The position numbers and the translations under genes are program-made. Positions 19,901 to 48,419 of a stretch of DNA of 64,000 nt are shown piece after piece. The stretch's first letter is position 1. Each line of letters begins with the position of its first letter. The DNA comes from Anas platyrhynchos (taxonomy: Eukaryota; Chordata; Aves; Anseriformes; Anatidae). The stretch covers positions 46,229,501 to 46,293,500 of the forward strand of contig NC_092591.1 in NCBI RefSeq assembly GCF_047663525.1, in the 5' to 3' direction. The notes beneath the pieces were generated by a model, which was not told where the DNA came from, did not search any database, and saw nothing but the letters and a program-made list of their open reading frames with translations.

Positions 19901-20868
19901 AGATGCAATAGGTTTCATAGGGTGTTGGAAAACTTGGTTAAAATGCTGTACTCTTTGCCATAAATTTCTTCTCCCCTGGATGGCCCCAGCCATGCCCTCA
20001 ATTTTCTATACCCTTAAACAAAAAAAATACTTCTGTGTTTGAGGGGGGGACTGCATACAGCAGAAGGCTTATTAATGTGCTGTTCATGTTGTTGGGGTAA
20101 GCTGTCATTAGGAATGATTTTTGTGAGGTTTCTTTGTTAGTTTTTACTTTATTACAGGCGCAGCTTCATGCTCCTCTCACTAACAGTGACAGTTTGTCTG
20201 TGATCTGCAACCTGATTTTTTTTTTTTTTTTTGCACTCATTTCTTTTCCTCTTCTTGCCTGCCTGTGCTTACGATGAGCATTGAAATCCTTTCTCTTCTC
20301 ATTCAGGCAATGGCAAGCTTGCCAGCATGCCAGCTGGGGGAGCTGTGGCAGTCTCTGCTGGAGGGGTCTCCGCTGCTCCTGCTGCGGGTGCTGCCCCTGC
20401 TGCCGGTGAGTATGGATGGAGAGGGGTGGTTACAGGGCATTTCTCTTTTCCCTGTTAAAATCCTAATGCTGAAGACCAAATCTCAAGGTCTTTCCACTTT
20501 GGCAATTCGCTGTGTGATTGAAATGTGAACTAAAAGGTTATTTTTGCCATGGGCAATGAGAAACGTTGGCTCTTCTTTATTCACTGTAAGTTTGTTCTGG
20601 CTTAGAACAGAAAATCAGACAGACTTCACTGTGTAAAGGGCATCCCCTTGGTATTGGTGTTTGTGTTCCCCTATTGGAAGGGGATGGCAGTTCTGAAGGG
20701 GAACTGTGGAAGCTGGGAACACCAAAATGTTGCTTAAAAGTCTCTGCAAAAAATATATATACTGACCGTTATCTTGTCTCTCCTTCTTCAGCTGAGGAGA
20801 AGAAAGAAGAGAAGAAAGAGGAATCTGAAGAATCTGATGATGACATGGGATTTGGCCTATTTGATTAA
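16801..20868 (+). CDS. RPLP2: RPLP2, 60S acidic ribosomal protein P2 (4 coding exons)
   Basis: P2 pairs with P1 and binds P0 (uL10) to form the flexible lateral stalk of the 60S subunit, which recruits elongation factors and stimulates their GTPase. The exons join to 348 nt, giving 115 residues, the same length as human P2. Residues 1-65 are the helical dimerisation domain (MRYVAAYLLAVLGG, then VISELNGKNIEDVIAQG). Residues 70-90 are an Ala/Gly-rich hinge. The end is the charged tail with the invariant SDDDMGFGLFD factor-binding motif, whose serines are CK2 sites in the family. The start codon lies one base inside exon 2. The TOP tract indicates mTOR-dependent translation. Introns are 16483-16799, 16924-18727, 18777-20306 and 20406-20791. 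Confidence 0.98.
18728..18776 (+). CDS. RPLP2: RPLP2 coding exon 3
   Basis: It encodes residues 42-57 plus one base (VISELNGKNIEDVIAQ). Acceptor TTACAG|GTTA, donor CAGG|GTAAGT. Confidence 0.97.
19309..19358. repeat. 25-bp tandem duplication in RPLP2 intron 3
   Basis: Two copies of a unit beginning CTGTGCTCCTACCTCC lie at 19309-19333 and 19334-19358 with one difference. No function is apparent. The rest of introns 2 and 3 shows nothing else recognisable apart from a T17 run at 20216-20232. Confidence 0.8.
20307..20405 (+). CDS. RPLP2: RPLP2 coding exon 4
   Basis: It encodes residues 58-90, the end of the globular part (NGKLASMPAGGAV) and the Ala-rich hinge. Acceptor ATTCAG|GCAA, donor GCCG|GTGAGT. 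Confidence 0.97.
20792..20868 (+). CDS. RPLP2: RPLP2 coding exon 5
   Basis: It encodes residues 91-115 and TAA (20866-20868): the Lys/Glu-rich segment and the GFGLFD terminus. Acceptor CTTCAG|CTGA. Confidence 0.98.
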
Positions 20869-20888
20869 TTATTTGTTATAGAGAAATT

Positions 20889-20894
20889 ATTAAA
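20889..20894 (+). terminator. RPLP2: RPLP2 poly(A) signal ATTAAA
   Basis: The ATTAAA hexamer lies 20 bp after the stop codon and is followed by a TGTTTG...TTTTTTTTGTTT stretch of the GU/U-rich downstream type. Cleavage is expected near 20905-20910, giving the very short 3' UTR typical of ribosomal protein mRNAs. Confidence 0.75.
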
Positions 20895-20994
20895 ACTGTT
20901 TGTTTTAAATGTTTTTTTTTGTTTATTATTATAACCACGCAAATGCTACTGGATTCAGACAGCTGTTCTTTAAATAGCTCTGACAAAGCTTTGG

Positions 20995-21058
20995 TTTTTG
21001 GTTGGACCAGATGATCTTGAAAGTCTTTTCCAGCCTTAATGATTCCATGTTTCTATGA
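20995..21058 (+). mobile_element. CR1 LINE 3' end
   Basis: The stretch GGTTGGACCAGATGATCTTG through TTTCTATGA matches the CR1 3' terminus, including the diverged 8-bp ATTCTATG-type tail. It is a severely 5'-truncated insertion about 90 bp beyond the RPLP2 poly(A) site. The diagnostic tail supports an avian source. Confidence 0.85.
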
Positions 21059-24000
21059 ATTTTATGAGCAAGCCATGGGACTTTACTCTTAAAGTAGTCA
21101 GGAACTGGTAAGCTTGTCTGAATCGGGATGCTTGTTTTTGGGGCTCCCATCTGTTAAATAGTGTGTGACAGCTGAATTTACCAGACACCAATTGAAATTC
21201 TCCTCCATATCCAGCAATAAAAAAGTTTATTTGGGGGTGTCTATTTAATCAGTTCCACAATATACAAAACCATTTGAATGGAGAACAAGTCCAGCAATGT
21301 AATCTCAGAGTTAGTTATAATTTCTGTAAACATCTAAAACATCCCTGAGTTCATTGCTGCTTTGTATTTCCAGGATCCAGGCACAACAACACTAAAATGC
21401 TTCTCTATACTTGGATTTCACATGACATCCAGAGGGTTAATGTGGAACCTCTAACAAAACCCTGCTGCGTGTGTCTTGTTCTTCTTGGTACCCTGAGATC
21501 AATGCCAAGATGATCTCTTCATATTCGGTGTCTGTTCTGGTGGCAGCTGAAATACCAGGACACGAATCTCCTTGATGAGGATAAAAACCAAAATATTTGA
21601 TGACGGAAGTAGTATTTTTGGAGAACTGAATGTGATCTCCGGTGCACGCAGAATATCAGCTGGGGAGGACAGTAAATGTTGCTTTTATAAACTGCCTCGT
21701 GCTAGGAAACGATTCCAGCAGGCAACTTCCAGTGATTTCTACAGCAGTCCTGGGCTGTCACCACGAGTAGGTAGTGTACATGTGATGATCTCCCCATGCC
21801 AAGTCTCCGCAGGTAGAGTCCAGAGAGAGACCCTGGAGTACTCTGTGTTGTGAAGCTTTGCCAGCCTAATTAAGTTGTGGAAAAAAAAAAGGCACTAGCT
21901 GCTGCTGCTATGTTGGTTATGAGTCACTGGACAAAGCATGGCAAGTGCTTCTGAGAGGGCAGATGGGTGAAATCCAAGTAGGAAAAGCTATTTTATCTCC
22001 CTCTGGTGTACTGAGGGAGAATGCCCTTACTTTGCAGCAGCCAAGGGAGAGGGCAGTTGAAACTTTGATCCTCGGGCCTCAAAACGGCTGTCACTTAAGC
22101 AACTAACCCTTCCCGACCTGTGCGTGCTGTCAGGAGGAATTACAGGGGGCAATGCCAATGGTTTTCAACCTCTGAAGTCCTAGTGCGGTGATTCGTGTAG
22201 CAGTAATGACAATTGCTTGTGTTTGCTCAAATTCCCTGTGAGATTGGCTGTGGTTCGATACTGGAAAGGATGCAGGTATACCTGTGCTCCTTCCTTACCT
22301 GTGCTCCTTCCTCACAGACTGCTCCGTTTCAGCCCCCTGGGAAACAGCGGTTCCAGGCTGTGGTTTCACAGGGAGCCTCCCCTGACCTGCTTCCTTCCCC
22401 TTCTTGGCTGCTAGGAGTGAGTGTCATGCTACGAGCCCTGTCATTCTGCTCATCGGGGTTTTTCCACGCACAAACTAATTTGTTTCCGTAGCACAGCTCT
22501 TCCATGGGCTTGTGCTGTGCCCAGGGCTGCGGGATGAGCCAAGCCTGTCAGCTGCTGCTGGCTGCTGCGGTTAGCTGCTGCTGCAGAGGAATGGACCCCG
22601 GGAGGGCTCCGGCTACACCCAGCCTTCTTCCTTCCTCTTTATCTTCTATTTCTTCTCGTTGCAACCTCTTAGATCTCAAGTGACAGACGCGATCCTGTGC
22701 TGTGTGTCCTACGATCACCCTTAAGCACCTTCCTGAAGGTGCATCGTTCTGATGAGGACTATCGCTCCTCCTGCTTTGAGGAGAGGGGTGGTTTGAGGGA
22801 GAAAGCACTGAAAACACTGCATTTGTTACACTGCCACAGGCAGGCAATGTGTTTTACCCAATACCCTGCAGGTTTTCCTTATGAAGTCCAGAGAATTTCT
22901 ACTACCAGAATTTTCTACCAGAATTGTCCGCACAGAACTTTCACACGTTTTTTCAGAATTTGGTGCAACGTCTTGCATGGTGAACATTTCTTCCCAGTGC
23001 AAAATCCAAGCTTTCTTCCCCCGTAGGCAGTATGAGGTGGTTGTCACCTGATTGGTGTGTACAGAACCCCGTGTGCCTGGAAATCTGCTGCAGGCTTGTC
23101 TGGTGCTCTGGGTGGAGTCCACCACTGATGATCTCAATGAGCTTCTAGGCGAAAGGAATTGGGATCCCTACTTCTGCTCTTTGGGTACTGTTTCAAGATT
23201 TCAAGTGTCGCTGTCTCCTTTTCAGGCTTATCGATGGTTTCCAACAGCAGGGATAGCAGTGGGATAGATGTGCTGTGTTCCGGGATGCTCTCGGAGAAAA
23301 TGAGTGCCTGTGAAGACCTAGAGAGGTGGCCTAGTCTGTCCCCCTGCAGAATCAGTTTCATAACAGATTTTTCCTGACTTTTTAAATATAGAAACCTCAA
23401 AGATGTTGAAGGGAAAGGGAAGGACAACCTCGGGCCTGGAGATTGCACCGCTAACTGATTATTACTAAATTGATTGTAGGGGAGAGTGATGTAGTCATAG
23501 GCTTGACGTTGAAACACGTGAGCTTTCCTCGCTGGGACTGCTCCATCTCAAATCAGCTCTGCCTGAAAACCATTCCTTACTTCCTCACAAACCCCACTGG
23601 CCAGGGGGTGTGACATGACATCTCCGCTACTTGGAAAGCAATGAGAACGTCCTGGGCACAACTGGGGAGTAATAAGCAACGGATCCCTGGGGGGCATTGT
23701 CAAATTAGCTGGTTTCACTCTTCCTACTGAGGCCCAATTTTGCAAGCTGTTACACGCATCCCAAACGCAGTAGCTTTCTCTTACGTAGAGCAATGATATC
23801 TGAAGGAGCTTGCCTAGAAGGAAGAATCCAGTCCCCAGAGAGCAGGACAGACTGCCCCACTGCACCAGGAGATGCTCCTGTTTGCCGTGGATTGCTCTGA
23901 TACATCTCACAGGTGGGAAAAAGACATCGAAGTCAGGCTTGCCACTGACCTTCACAGCCTTGGGTTGGGCTTCATGACCAGTGCCCCAGTCCTCTGACCA

Positions 24001-26058
24001 CAGGCCACAGTATTAAAGAAAGTAACATGCTGAAAACAACAGGCTCTCAGCTTCCACTTAAAATTATTAATTCCCTTTTGCCAACCAACAACTAAGGTCT
24101 TGCCTGAAAACAAAACAACACAACAGCAGCAGAGACTTTGCCTGTATGTAATTATCTCATATGTAGTATGTTATTATCTCAACCTGCTGACTGCTCACAA
24201 TTCAAAACTAGAAAAAAAATGAACAAAAAAACAAAACAAAACAAAACACAACACTAGAAAACCAATGTGACAAATAGGAATTGCATGAGAAGTTTTCTCA
24301 GTTCTATCACAACATGCAAGGGCAGGAATGAACTTGCAGTGTTCTGATAGGAGTTCAGTACACGTGAAAATCTGCTTGACCTAGTTTATTGCAGGATTAT
24401 GAACATTTCTCTTGCTGTACTTTCTTACCGAGGAGAAAAAGATTAGTTTAGGGGCATAATTTATTTTGGAGGAAAACGCAGTTGCTTTTTGCCAGCTTGC
24501 TAGCATCTGTACCCAGGAAGCACTCAGCAAGAGATTACTGTTCACAAGGCTTATTTCATCAACCTGTTCCAATCGTGCAGCAATAACTTCCTCAGATAGG
24601 CAACACTGAGAGGTAACCACTTGAGGCAGAGTGGTGTAAAAAACTAAGAATGAGGCTGCTACTGAAAACTAAAGTGAAACTAACCTCGTTATTGTCACAG
24701 CATTGTTTTTGGTTTCCAAACACAGCAGGAACGTTATGTTTCGTAAAATGCTGACAAAAGAGGAAGCAATGTTAGCTCGAGAACAAAGCTGCTCTTGTGG
24801 TTGCCAGTGTTAAGGAGGTTTCTGCTAACAAGGTTCAGCTCAGCTTTAACACAGATTTCCTCTAATGTTACAGACCAGTGACTAGCTGTCCAGCTGCACA
24901 GTTCTGAAAAGTGCAAGACAATGTTTTCTTTGGATTTGGCTACATGGAAAATGTCTTTCAGCATCCCCAAAGGAACAAGGTGAAAGCACCATGATTGTCT
25001 TGGTGCTGAGGGGTAAGAAGGGCCTTTAGGAGGGATAAGGCTCAGGTGTCCCAAAACTCACCTCTCCAGGTGGAGGAGATGAAGGTTGACAAGGGTCATA
25101 TAAAGACACCCAACGTAAGGGAGGAAGGAAGGAAATTGCAAGACTAAGTAGAGGTTTGAGAGGAAGTCAGAGAGGGAGGTTATTGTGTATAAACAGGAAA
25201 CTTAAGACCTTTGAAAGGCTGCTTCCAGGGGAAGGAACGGGAGTGGGGGGCCACCTTGATGAACCTCAGTAACACAATTAGTGAAAGTCCTGTGGGGAGG
25301 AAGGCTTAGTCTGAGAGCTCTTAAGGACAGGTGTAACCCTGAATGAGGTCCTTCTCTTGATAGAAATGCCTTTACTCTATATTGGTGCTATTAAGAAGTT
25401 ATTTATGCTCTTTGTACCTCTGAGCCTGCCATGCTGAGCCTCCTGATGTCCCTGTAAACTCTCACGCTTATCTAGTGAGTTGAGTGCCTGCAGCCTGCCC
25501 TAGCTGTGACAAGGGGATAGTTCCACCTTCCGAGACCTCTGCTGAGCTGACAGTGCTGCCATGGGCTGATATAACACAGCCTTGTTCGGAAGCACCAATA
25601 GAAGTTGTGGTCACCTTGGTGAAAGGTAAGCGACTGTGTTTTGGTGAGCTCGGGGCAGGCTCAGGGAGCTGTTAGGAGTGCTGTGCTCTGCTGTTGAGAT
25701 GTAGAAGCCTCCCTCAGGTTCCTGAGCGCTCTGTGAAGAGAAAAGCTCGATGTTTTCCCATCCCCTGACATTTATTGCCTGTATGTTGCTCTGGGGAAGC
25801 AAAGCGCCGTGTTGGTGTGACAGCCCACGGGCTGGGAGCACAGACCTCCGACACCCAGCACCGAGGTTGGGGCGCTAAACCCTGTCCCCTGTGTCCACGG
25901 GTGGACCAGAGGGGGCTGAGGGGGACACAGTTCTCGGTGCCCCCGGCCCCGGAGGGGTTCACGGGAGGAAGGGTTGTGAGGCGGAGCCGCCGCCCGCCCT
26001 CCCATTGCTGCCCGCGGAGGGGAGGCGGCAGCGCCGCCCCTCAGCCCGGCCCCTCAGC
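21059..26058. other. RPLP2-PNPLA2 intergenic interval
   Basis: I recognise no coding exon or RNA gene in these 5 kb. Short open frames occur on both strands without family resemblance. Minor features are overlapping AATAAA hexamers on both strands near 21214-21229, a 17-bp tandem duplication at 22281-22314 and an (AAAAC)n tract at 24224-24252. GC content rises sharply from about 25800 into the PNPLA2 promoter. Confidence 0.6.
24224..24252. repeat. (AAAAC)n microsatellite
   Basis: An imperfect run of AAAAC units lies within an A-rich stretch (24210-24252). No flanking transposon sequence is recognised. Confidence 0.8.
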
Positions 26059-26264
26059 GGGGCGGGCCGCCGGCAAGGGGCGCCCCATAAAACCGCGACG
26101 GCGGGCCCTGGTCGCCCAGTGGCAACCCAGAGGGTCTCAGCAGCCTTTATCCTTCCTTCATCTCCAGCCTCTCGCCCCCCGGCCCGCCCGCTCGGCGGCG
26201 GTGGGGCTGTGAGCGGGTCCCCCCCCCACCCCGTCCCGTCCCGTCCCATCCCGTGTCGGAGGCC
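26059..26264 (+). promoter_or_regulatory. PNPLA2: PNPLA2 promoter and 5' UTR
   Basis: A GC box (GGGGCGGGCC, 26059-26068) and a TATA-like CATAAAA (26086-26092) suggest a start near 26115-26120. The leader to the ATG at 26265 has no upstream ATG. A CCGTC pentamer repeat (26231-26255) comes just before the start codon. The surroundings form a CpG island reaching into exon 1. Confidence 0.6.
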
Positions 26265-42603
<16,339 letters not shown>

Positions 42604-45600
42604 GCCTGCTGCCCTGCGGGGATGGGGGTGGGTGGGAAGGGAAGCACATGTAGGGTGGGACCAGTCTCATCCCTTGGCAGCAGGCTGCCCTGTGCTCATG
42701 AATATGCTGCAAAGGGGGTTTCCCCGGGATGGAGACTGGTGGAATTGACTGTAGCCATTTGTTGCCCCCTGGGCCAGGCAGGAGATCTCTGTGTTAGAGG
42801 ATGCAGAGGCGGATTCCTTGCTCTAGACTTGTGCTGAGGCCTGGCCACTGCCCGTGGCCGTGCTGACGCTGGCCCAGCTGGGCTATCCCAAATAATGCAC
42901 TTTGAATTGCCGTTGGCTTTTTACCGCCAAATAATCAGGACGTAGACGACGCTCTCGAGTTCACATAGCTTTTAGTTTGGATCTTTAGAGTATAACAGTC
43001 TGCTTTTCTTGACTTGTCTGACTTACCTTTGTGCTACTGGAAGATGAGGTAGCCTCTTGCCAAAACAGTTTTTCTTAGGGCTTCCAAATCTCCTCTTGAC
43101 TTATTCTTTGCTGAAGCCAGATCCTTCTGTCCCTTAACTGCATCCCCACTGGAAACCAGAGCTGGCCCTGCTGCGGACTGCACTGGGACTGCAGAAATGT
43201 AGAAAACTTGTGTATTCACCCTGATTCGTATTATCATTTACTCTCCCTATATGATTTCCAACCTGATAGAACTTCTGCAGCTTGAATTTAAAGTATTAAA
43301 TGTCACTGAGCTTATTTGAAAGAAGTAATTTAGACTGAGATTTTTTTTTCTCCATGGAGGTTGAGGCCCCATTCCTGTCACTGTGAATGGAATTAGTGTG
43401 GGATCATGCTGGAAAAGCTCAGTCTGACTGTCTCAGGATTAGTTTAGCAGCTGACACCGGGGAAGGAATGTGAAGTGTTTGTAGGAAGGTGAGATGGTGT
43501 GGGTCATGTTATCTTTGAGAGGTTTGTGGTGCTGTGTTGCAGCAAGCATTGGGTAAGTGGCCACCTTTGACAGGGGTTGGGCTTCGCCCCTTAAGGGACC
43601 ATACAACTGAAGGATATTCCAAGTGGGTGCCACGTAAGGGATCTCCTGCCAAGCTGGGGCTTGACCCTGAGGATTTGGGGTGAGAAGGATGTAGGCTTGC
43701 AGTTACATCAGCCTTGCAGTTTGCCTGTCTTGCGTTGTGGCTCACGGGCTCTGCAGCTGGCAATAGCAGGAGCACAAGAAGCAAAGTGAAATCAGGAGCG
43801 TTGGTGCATGTTCAGCCCTCTTGGAACTGGCTGCACTTGTCTTGTCCCTTAAAAGACCAGATCTAGTGGATATACAGCAGGGCAAGACTCTGCCTTGCGC
43901 AATTCTGCCTTCTCAGTGATGGTCTAGTTGTGACTTGCTGTGCAGAAATGCTCTCTTCTCTTCCCAGGGTGAGATGGCTTCCTGTGGGGATTGCATGTAC
44001 TTCAACTGAAGTCACTATGACACAAAACCAGCTCCCAGTAGCTTTTTCTGCAGTGTCTTGCTGCACGAGGCGTCTTCTACCTCTCCTAGCACAAACAGTA
44101 TGCAACTGGCCAAAGCTAACTTAGGTTCTCCTTCCTGGGGAGCAGGCAGGGTGTCTGAGGCCGATACAGAGCCTGTGTGCGGAGTAGTCATTTATAACAC
44201 TCATTTCCCCCTTTGATGTGAAAAGGGAAAATATCCTCAGAAACTCTAATAATAGCTGGAGAAAGTAGTGAATCTACTCGATCGCATCTTCCTGAGCAGT
44301 GTGGGTGAGGTGGTGGGTGCTGTCTCCTACCAGCACAGCTGTGCACTGGGTGTGGGTTTGAGTGCTTGTAGCAGAGGCTGATAAGCATCAGGGCTCTCCC
44401 ACAGGGGCCACTGCAAGCTGGGAGGCAATAAATAGACTGGGCGGCTGCAGTGCTGACCGACTGTCTGCGAGACACCAGTGCAAAGACGAATTTGTGACTC
44501 AGAGTGTCACCCCACTGTCCTTCCTGGATGTAACCTACCTATGTAACACAAGGGCCTGCGTAGCTCATGCAACAGGCCTGCACTTAGAGTCAGATTTATT
44601 CTTAAGCTTCACGTAGTTAAGGCAACTGGGGAACGGGAGTCGCTGGGGGGGGAGAGGTAAAGAAAATAGGATTCTGAAACCAAAATGCGAATGTCGGGTT
44701 ACAAACCAAATCAGTCTTGTTATTTCCTAAAGCTTGTGTGAAAAGCTGAACTGCCAGATGAATATAACTGCAGTGGAGGTGAACCAGCAACAAACTGCTG
44801 TCAGTTTGCGAAAGAAGGATAAATTTGAGAGTTGGCATAAAGAAGAGGGGGTTATTTTGTGGCATGCTGTGAGGGCTTCTTTTCTGCTGCTGCTCTGGAC
44901 TACCTTCTTAGTTTGCTGAATGCCTGTCTCTTGTTCCTAATGCACATAGAGTAATTGGCAAGAACACGTAGATGTTTAGTGGCGTGAAATTAAAATATTT
45001 CATCCAGGAGCAAAATGTCTGTGAGGGGCAAAGCCAGATAAGAAAATCGTGTCTAGAAGCTGCTGCCCTCTTGACTCTGCCTGGTTTGTGTTAACATATG
45101 GGTGGAGAAAATGATGTAACTATTTTTATTTTTCTTATTCCTTCTTCCTGGACTGGCAAAACCACTGTATGATTATGTAAACCACTAAACTGTGAACCAA
45201 ATTCTCTTGGCAGTAGCGTGTGCTAAGAAATTGCAGCTTGGCACCCTCTTTCCCTGGATCTCCTCAGCTTTCCTCTTGCATATCAGAACCAGCCCAGCTG
45301 GTGGCCCTGTCTTCCAGCACTCTGATCCAGGAGGCTTGTTGGTTCTGGTCCATGCCTTCCAACCTGCTGTGGCTGGTAAAAGGCCAGAACTTCATTCTGG
45401 TTCACCTCATCTGTCGTTACTTCATTATATTAACCTCTCAAAGAGAAGCTCATGTGCACTGCTGACTTTAACCACAAACCAAAGCCTGGCTTTAATTGTA
45501 AAGGTCTAACTCTTCAGGGAGGAAAATCCTGCTTTCCCTATGCTAATTTGCAGGGTGTGAACGGATACTTGGGAAAGTACCACTCTGTATTAACCCTCTT

Positions 45601-47630
45601 TTTGCCTCTATTCACCAAGTGATGCAGTGGCTGTTGTGCGATAGCTTGTTGGCTATAGAGATTTAAGCTTTGATAAAGAAAAGGCAGATCTGTCAAAAAT
45701 AAATACCCCGTACTATCCTCCTCTTTCTTAAGAGAAGTTTCAAGCATTTTCTTGAAATTCTTGCTGCTCATGCTGCAGATTGCTAAGGATGAAGAAGTTA
45801 GGAAAGGTCTTCTAGCTAGCTGATGTAGAAAAAGGGCTGCGGCTGCTTTTGGAGATTAGCATTTTGTTATCCAGTGCTACCTTGTCTAGACCAGACCCCA
45901 CTTTGAAATAGCTGGAAACCTCTTGCTAGGCTCTGTATTGGACCTGGAGGTGTTTATTGTGATATTGCTAACTTGAATTCTTGAAGCATTTGTTCTTTGT
46001 ATACCTCATGGCATGTGTTATCTTCGGGTGAGCAGATGCTGATTAACCTGCACTCATCAAGTTCCTCTGAACAAGGCAATCATCTGCAGCAGTCAGTCCT
46101 TTGGCAGAATGTGTGGCAGAGAAGCCCAGCAGGTGGTGGCCAGGGCCTGTGCTCTCCTGTACGTGGTATTTGAGAGGTCAGGTTCCTTGACCAAAAGTTC
46201 ATCTTGCAGCGCACATCTGAAATCTGTATAACATTCACTTGAACTCTGCAAGAGTCCCAACCCTTGCAGTTTCCACTGGTTTGCATAAAGGGTCTGTGCA
46301 TTCAGGAATCCACTTTCTTTTTCTCCTTCCTGTGACACGGTTACTACTTGCTGATTTTAACAAAGCTAACAGTGAACCTCTCGTGCATCTAACCAGTCCC
46401 TAACCTATACAACAGCGTAGTTGTTTGATGTTGTGCACAACAGTGTGTATCTATGGCATGCTCTGTAAGACACCACGCATGTGTGGTATGTTGGGTTTGG
46501 TTTGCTGCCTGACCTACTCTTAATAATTCTGCAAACTGACTTTTCAAGAGGTAGGAGGAAATATTTCTGACCACAGTCTGTAGGACCTAGGAGTTGGTTT
46601 CTCGTGACTTCCTGGGGGGACTGTACCTGCAGCACTCTGACCATGAGAATAAAAGAATTGTGCTGTCTGCCCCAAGTGCTTACATATCCGCTACTGTTTT
46701 GTCTATTCTCTTAAAATTAATCTAGTAATCCCTTTTCCAAGCTTTCACTCCTTCCCTTGAGAGAAGAGATCTCACTTTCACCAAAGTGGTTGGGGGAGAA
46801 GTATCTGCAACTCTCTGTGTTTGTCTGCTTTCCTTAGGGGTCCATTTCTGCTAAATTCCTGGTGGAGGTGGTGGGTTGCCAAAGTCAAGGGGTCTTGCCA
46901 ACAGTTCTCTCAAGCTGTTTCCCTCTTCCCCTTAAACTGATGAGAGAATGGACCATCGCACCTGGCTGCCAGGTCAGCCAGTCAGTTTGTGCCAAACTCA
47001 CCTTGTGCCTTTACAGTGGGCTCTGGCCTGCCTGCCCTCTGTGTCCCTGCGGTGTCTGCCTTTCTGAATGCAGCAGTACTCGTGCCCTTTCCTTTTCCTC
47101 CTTCCCCTTGCCCTTCTGTGGGACGTTGTTCCCAATCCGTGGCTCCACTAGGATGGTTGCTAACTGCATCCATCCTCCGGTGTGGATCCACCTCAGCCCC
47201 CCTGCAAAGGGAGGGGGAACCTGTAGTTCCAAGCAGAAGACAAGCAATGTAACTTTGAAATAAACGCATTTTAATTAGGGGGCTTTCTCTTGCTCTGGGG
47301 ATCAGCATCTTAAAGCAGATTTTTGAGCTAAATGTATCCTGGGATTCTGCTGTTGCCATAGAGTTGGAGAAGACCCTTAAGAGCACAACGCACGTGGAAA
47401 TCCTGTGGAAATTACTCATGTCAGAGCAGCAACTTGACCAGCAATAGTATATGCAAGTGATGTTATTTACATAGCAATGTCTGTAGTGCTCAGTCACTTT
47501 AAAAGTTCAGTATTAAATTGTTGATGCTTTTTTTTTTTCTCCTGTTTCCCTTTTTCTAATGTTTTGCTGAAGAAAATGTAACTATTTATTTTGGCAGAAA
47601 TATATCTTCTAATAAAAACTTTCTCAATAT
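42604..47630 (+). other. PNPLA2: Probable long PNPLA2 3' UTR
   Basis: Five kilobases after the stop codon have no coding exon, no transposon I recognise and several plus-strand poly(A) hexamers: ATTAAA at 43295, and AATAAA at 44427, 45698, 46648, 47259 and 47611. The final one is followed by a GT-rich stretch. The extent as one UTR is inferred. A shorter transcript ending at one of the earlier signals is possible. Confidence 0.5.
47611..47616 (+). terminator. PNPLA2: Distal AATAAA, candidate end of PNPLA2
   Basis: It is the last plus-strand AATAAA before the next CpG island, 350 bp after another at 47259. GGCTGTGGGAGGTTGC downstream could serve as the GU-rich element. Confidence 0.45.
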
Positions 47631-48419
47631 ACTCACCTGGCTGTGGGAGGTTGCTTGCCTTGCCATTTAAAGGCTTATTAAACAGTTTTGGAGGCGCTGT
47701 GCTATGTGGGTCTGCTTTGCTGAGCCCTATTCTCTAAATAGTCTAAAATATGTGTCAGCACGTGATGACGGGGGAGGATTGCTCTAGAGGTGAAAAACTG
47801 AGCGCTGTGCCCAGTTCTGCTTCCCATTAATCAGCTTCAGCAGTTCTGGGTAGCACCTGGCTCCCAAGATGGGTTAAGCACCATCCTGGGGGAGCTACAG
47901 GTGTGCAAGGAGGTCTTGCACAGCTCTAAACTGCAAACTTCTCCATCGAGGAACTGAACCTCACATCTGTTTTCCCCGTGGTGGCAGTGAATGCTTCAAG
48001 CAGCAGCTGTTAGGTACCCAGCCGGGGGAGAGCCAAGGGCTGGAGCAGTGAGCTGTGAGCTGCCCGGGGTCGTGCCCAGCTGGGGCAGGCAGAGGCTGAC
48101 CCCTTTGGTGTTGGGGCAAGCCGAGGGCTCGCTCTCCTCAGTGTGAGCCCACAAGCTGTGTGCATTGCTGCTCAGCTTGGGCTGCAGCCGCTGAGGCGGA
48201 CCAAAACCCACATGGGGTGGTTTTTTGCTGCAGGTGCCTGCTGGGGCTGTGCTGGGCTGCAGGGCTCGCCCTCAGTATCTTTCCCAGCCTTCTGAGCGTA
48301 GTGCGGTGCTAAAAGCCCCTTCATGTGGTAGCGCAGGCCAGGCTAAACTCTCCTAATTACCACCACAGCGTGCAGCTGACGAAGCAAGCGGCGTTCTCGC
48401 CTTCAGTGGCGGCAGAACC
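47631..48419. other. Interval between PNPLA2 end and CpG island
   Basis: I recognise nothing coding or repetitive here. GC content increases toward the island. Confidence 0.6.

Noticed and set aside
16924-20791. SNORA52-like H/ACA snoRNA in the RPLP2 introns
   Set aside because: Human RPLP2 hosts SNORA52, so I looked for paired hairpins with H and ACA boxes. Scattered ACA and ANANNA strings occur but no convincing structure could be read by eye. An Infernal search of the introns would decide it.
21776-21860. C/D-box snoRNA suggested by GTGATGA near 21780
   Set aside because: No CTGA D box at a suitable distance and no terminal stem.
23134-23517. 127-residue minus-strand open frame in the RPLP2-PNPLA2 interval
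   Set aside because: No domain, no splice context and no family resemblance. The length is compatible with chance.
47360-47395. CR1-like string CATAGAGTTGGAGAAGACCC
   Set aside because: It resembles the antisense CR1 3' region over about 30 bp only. Too little to separate from chance.
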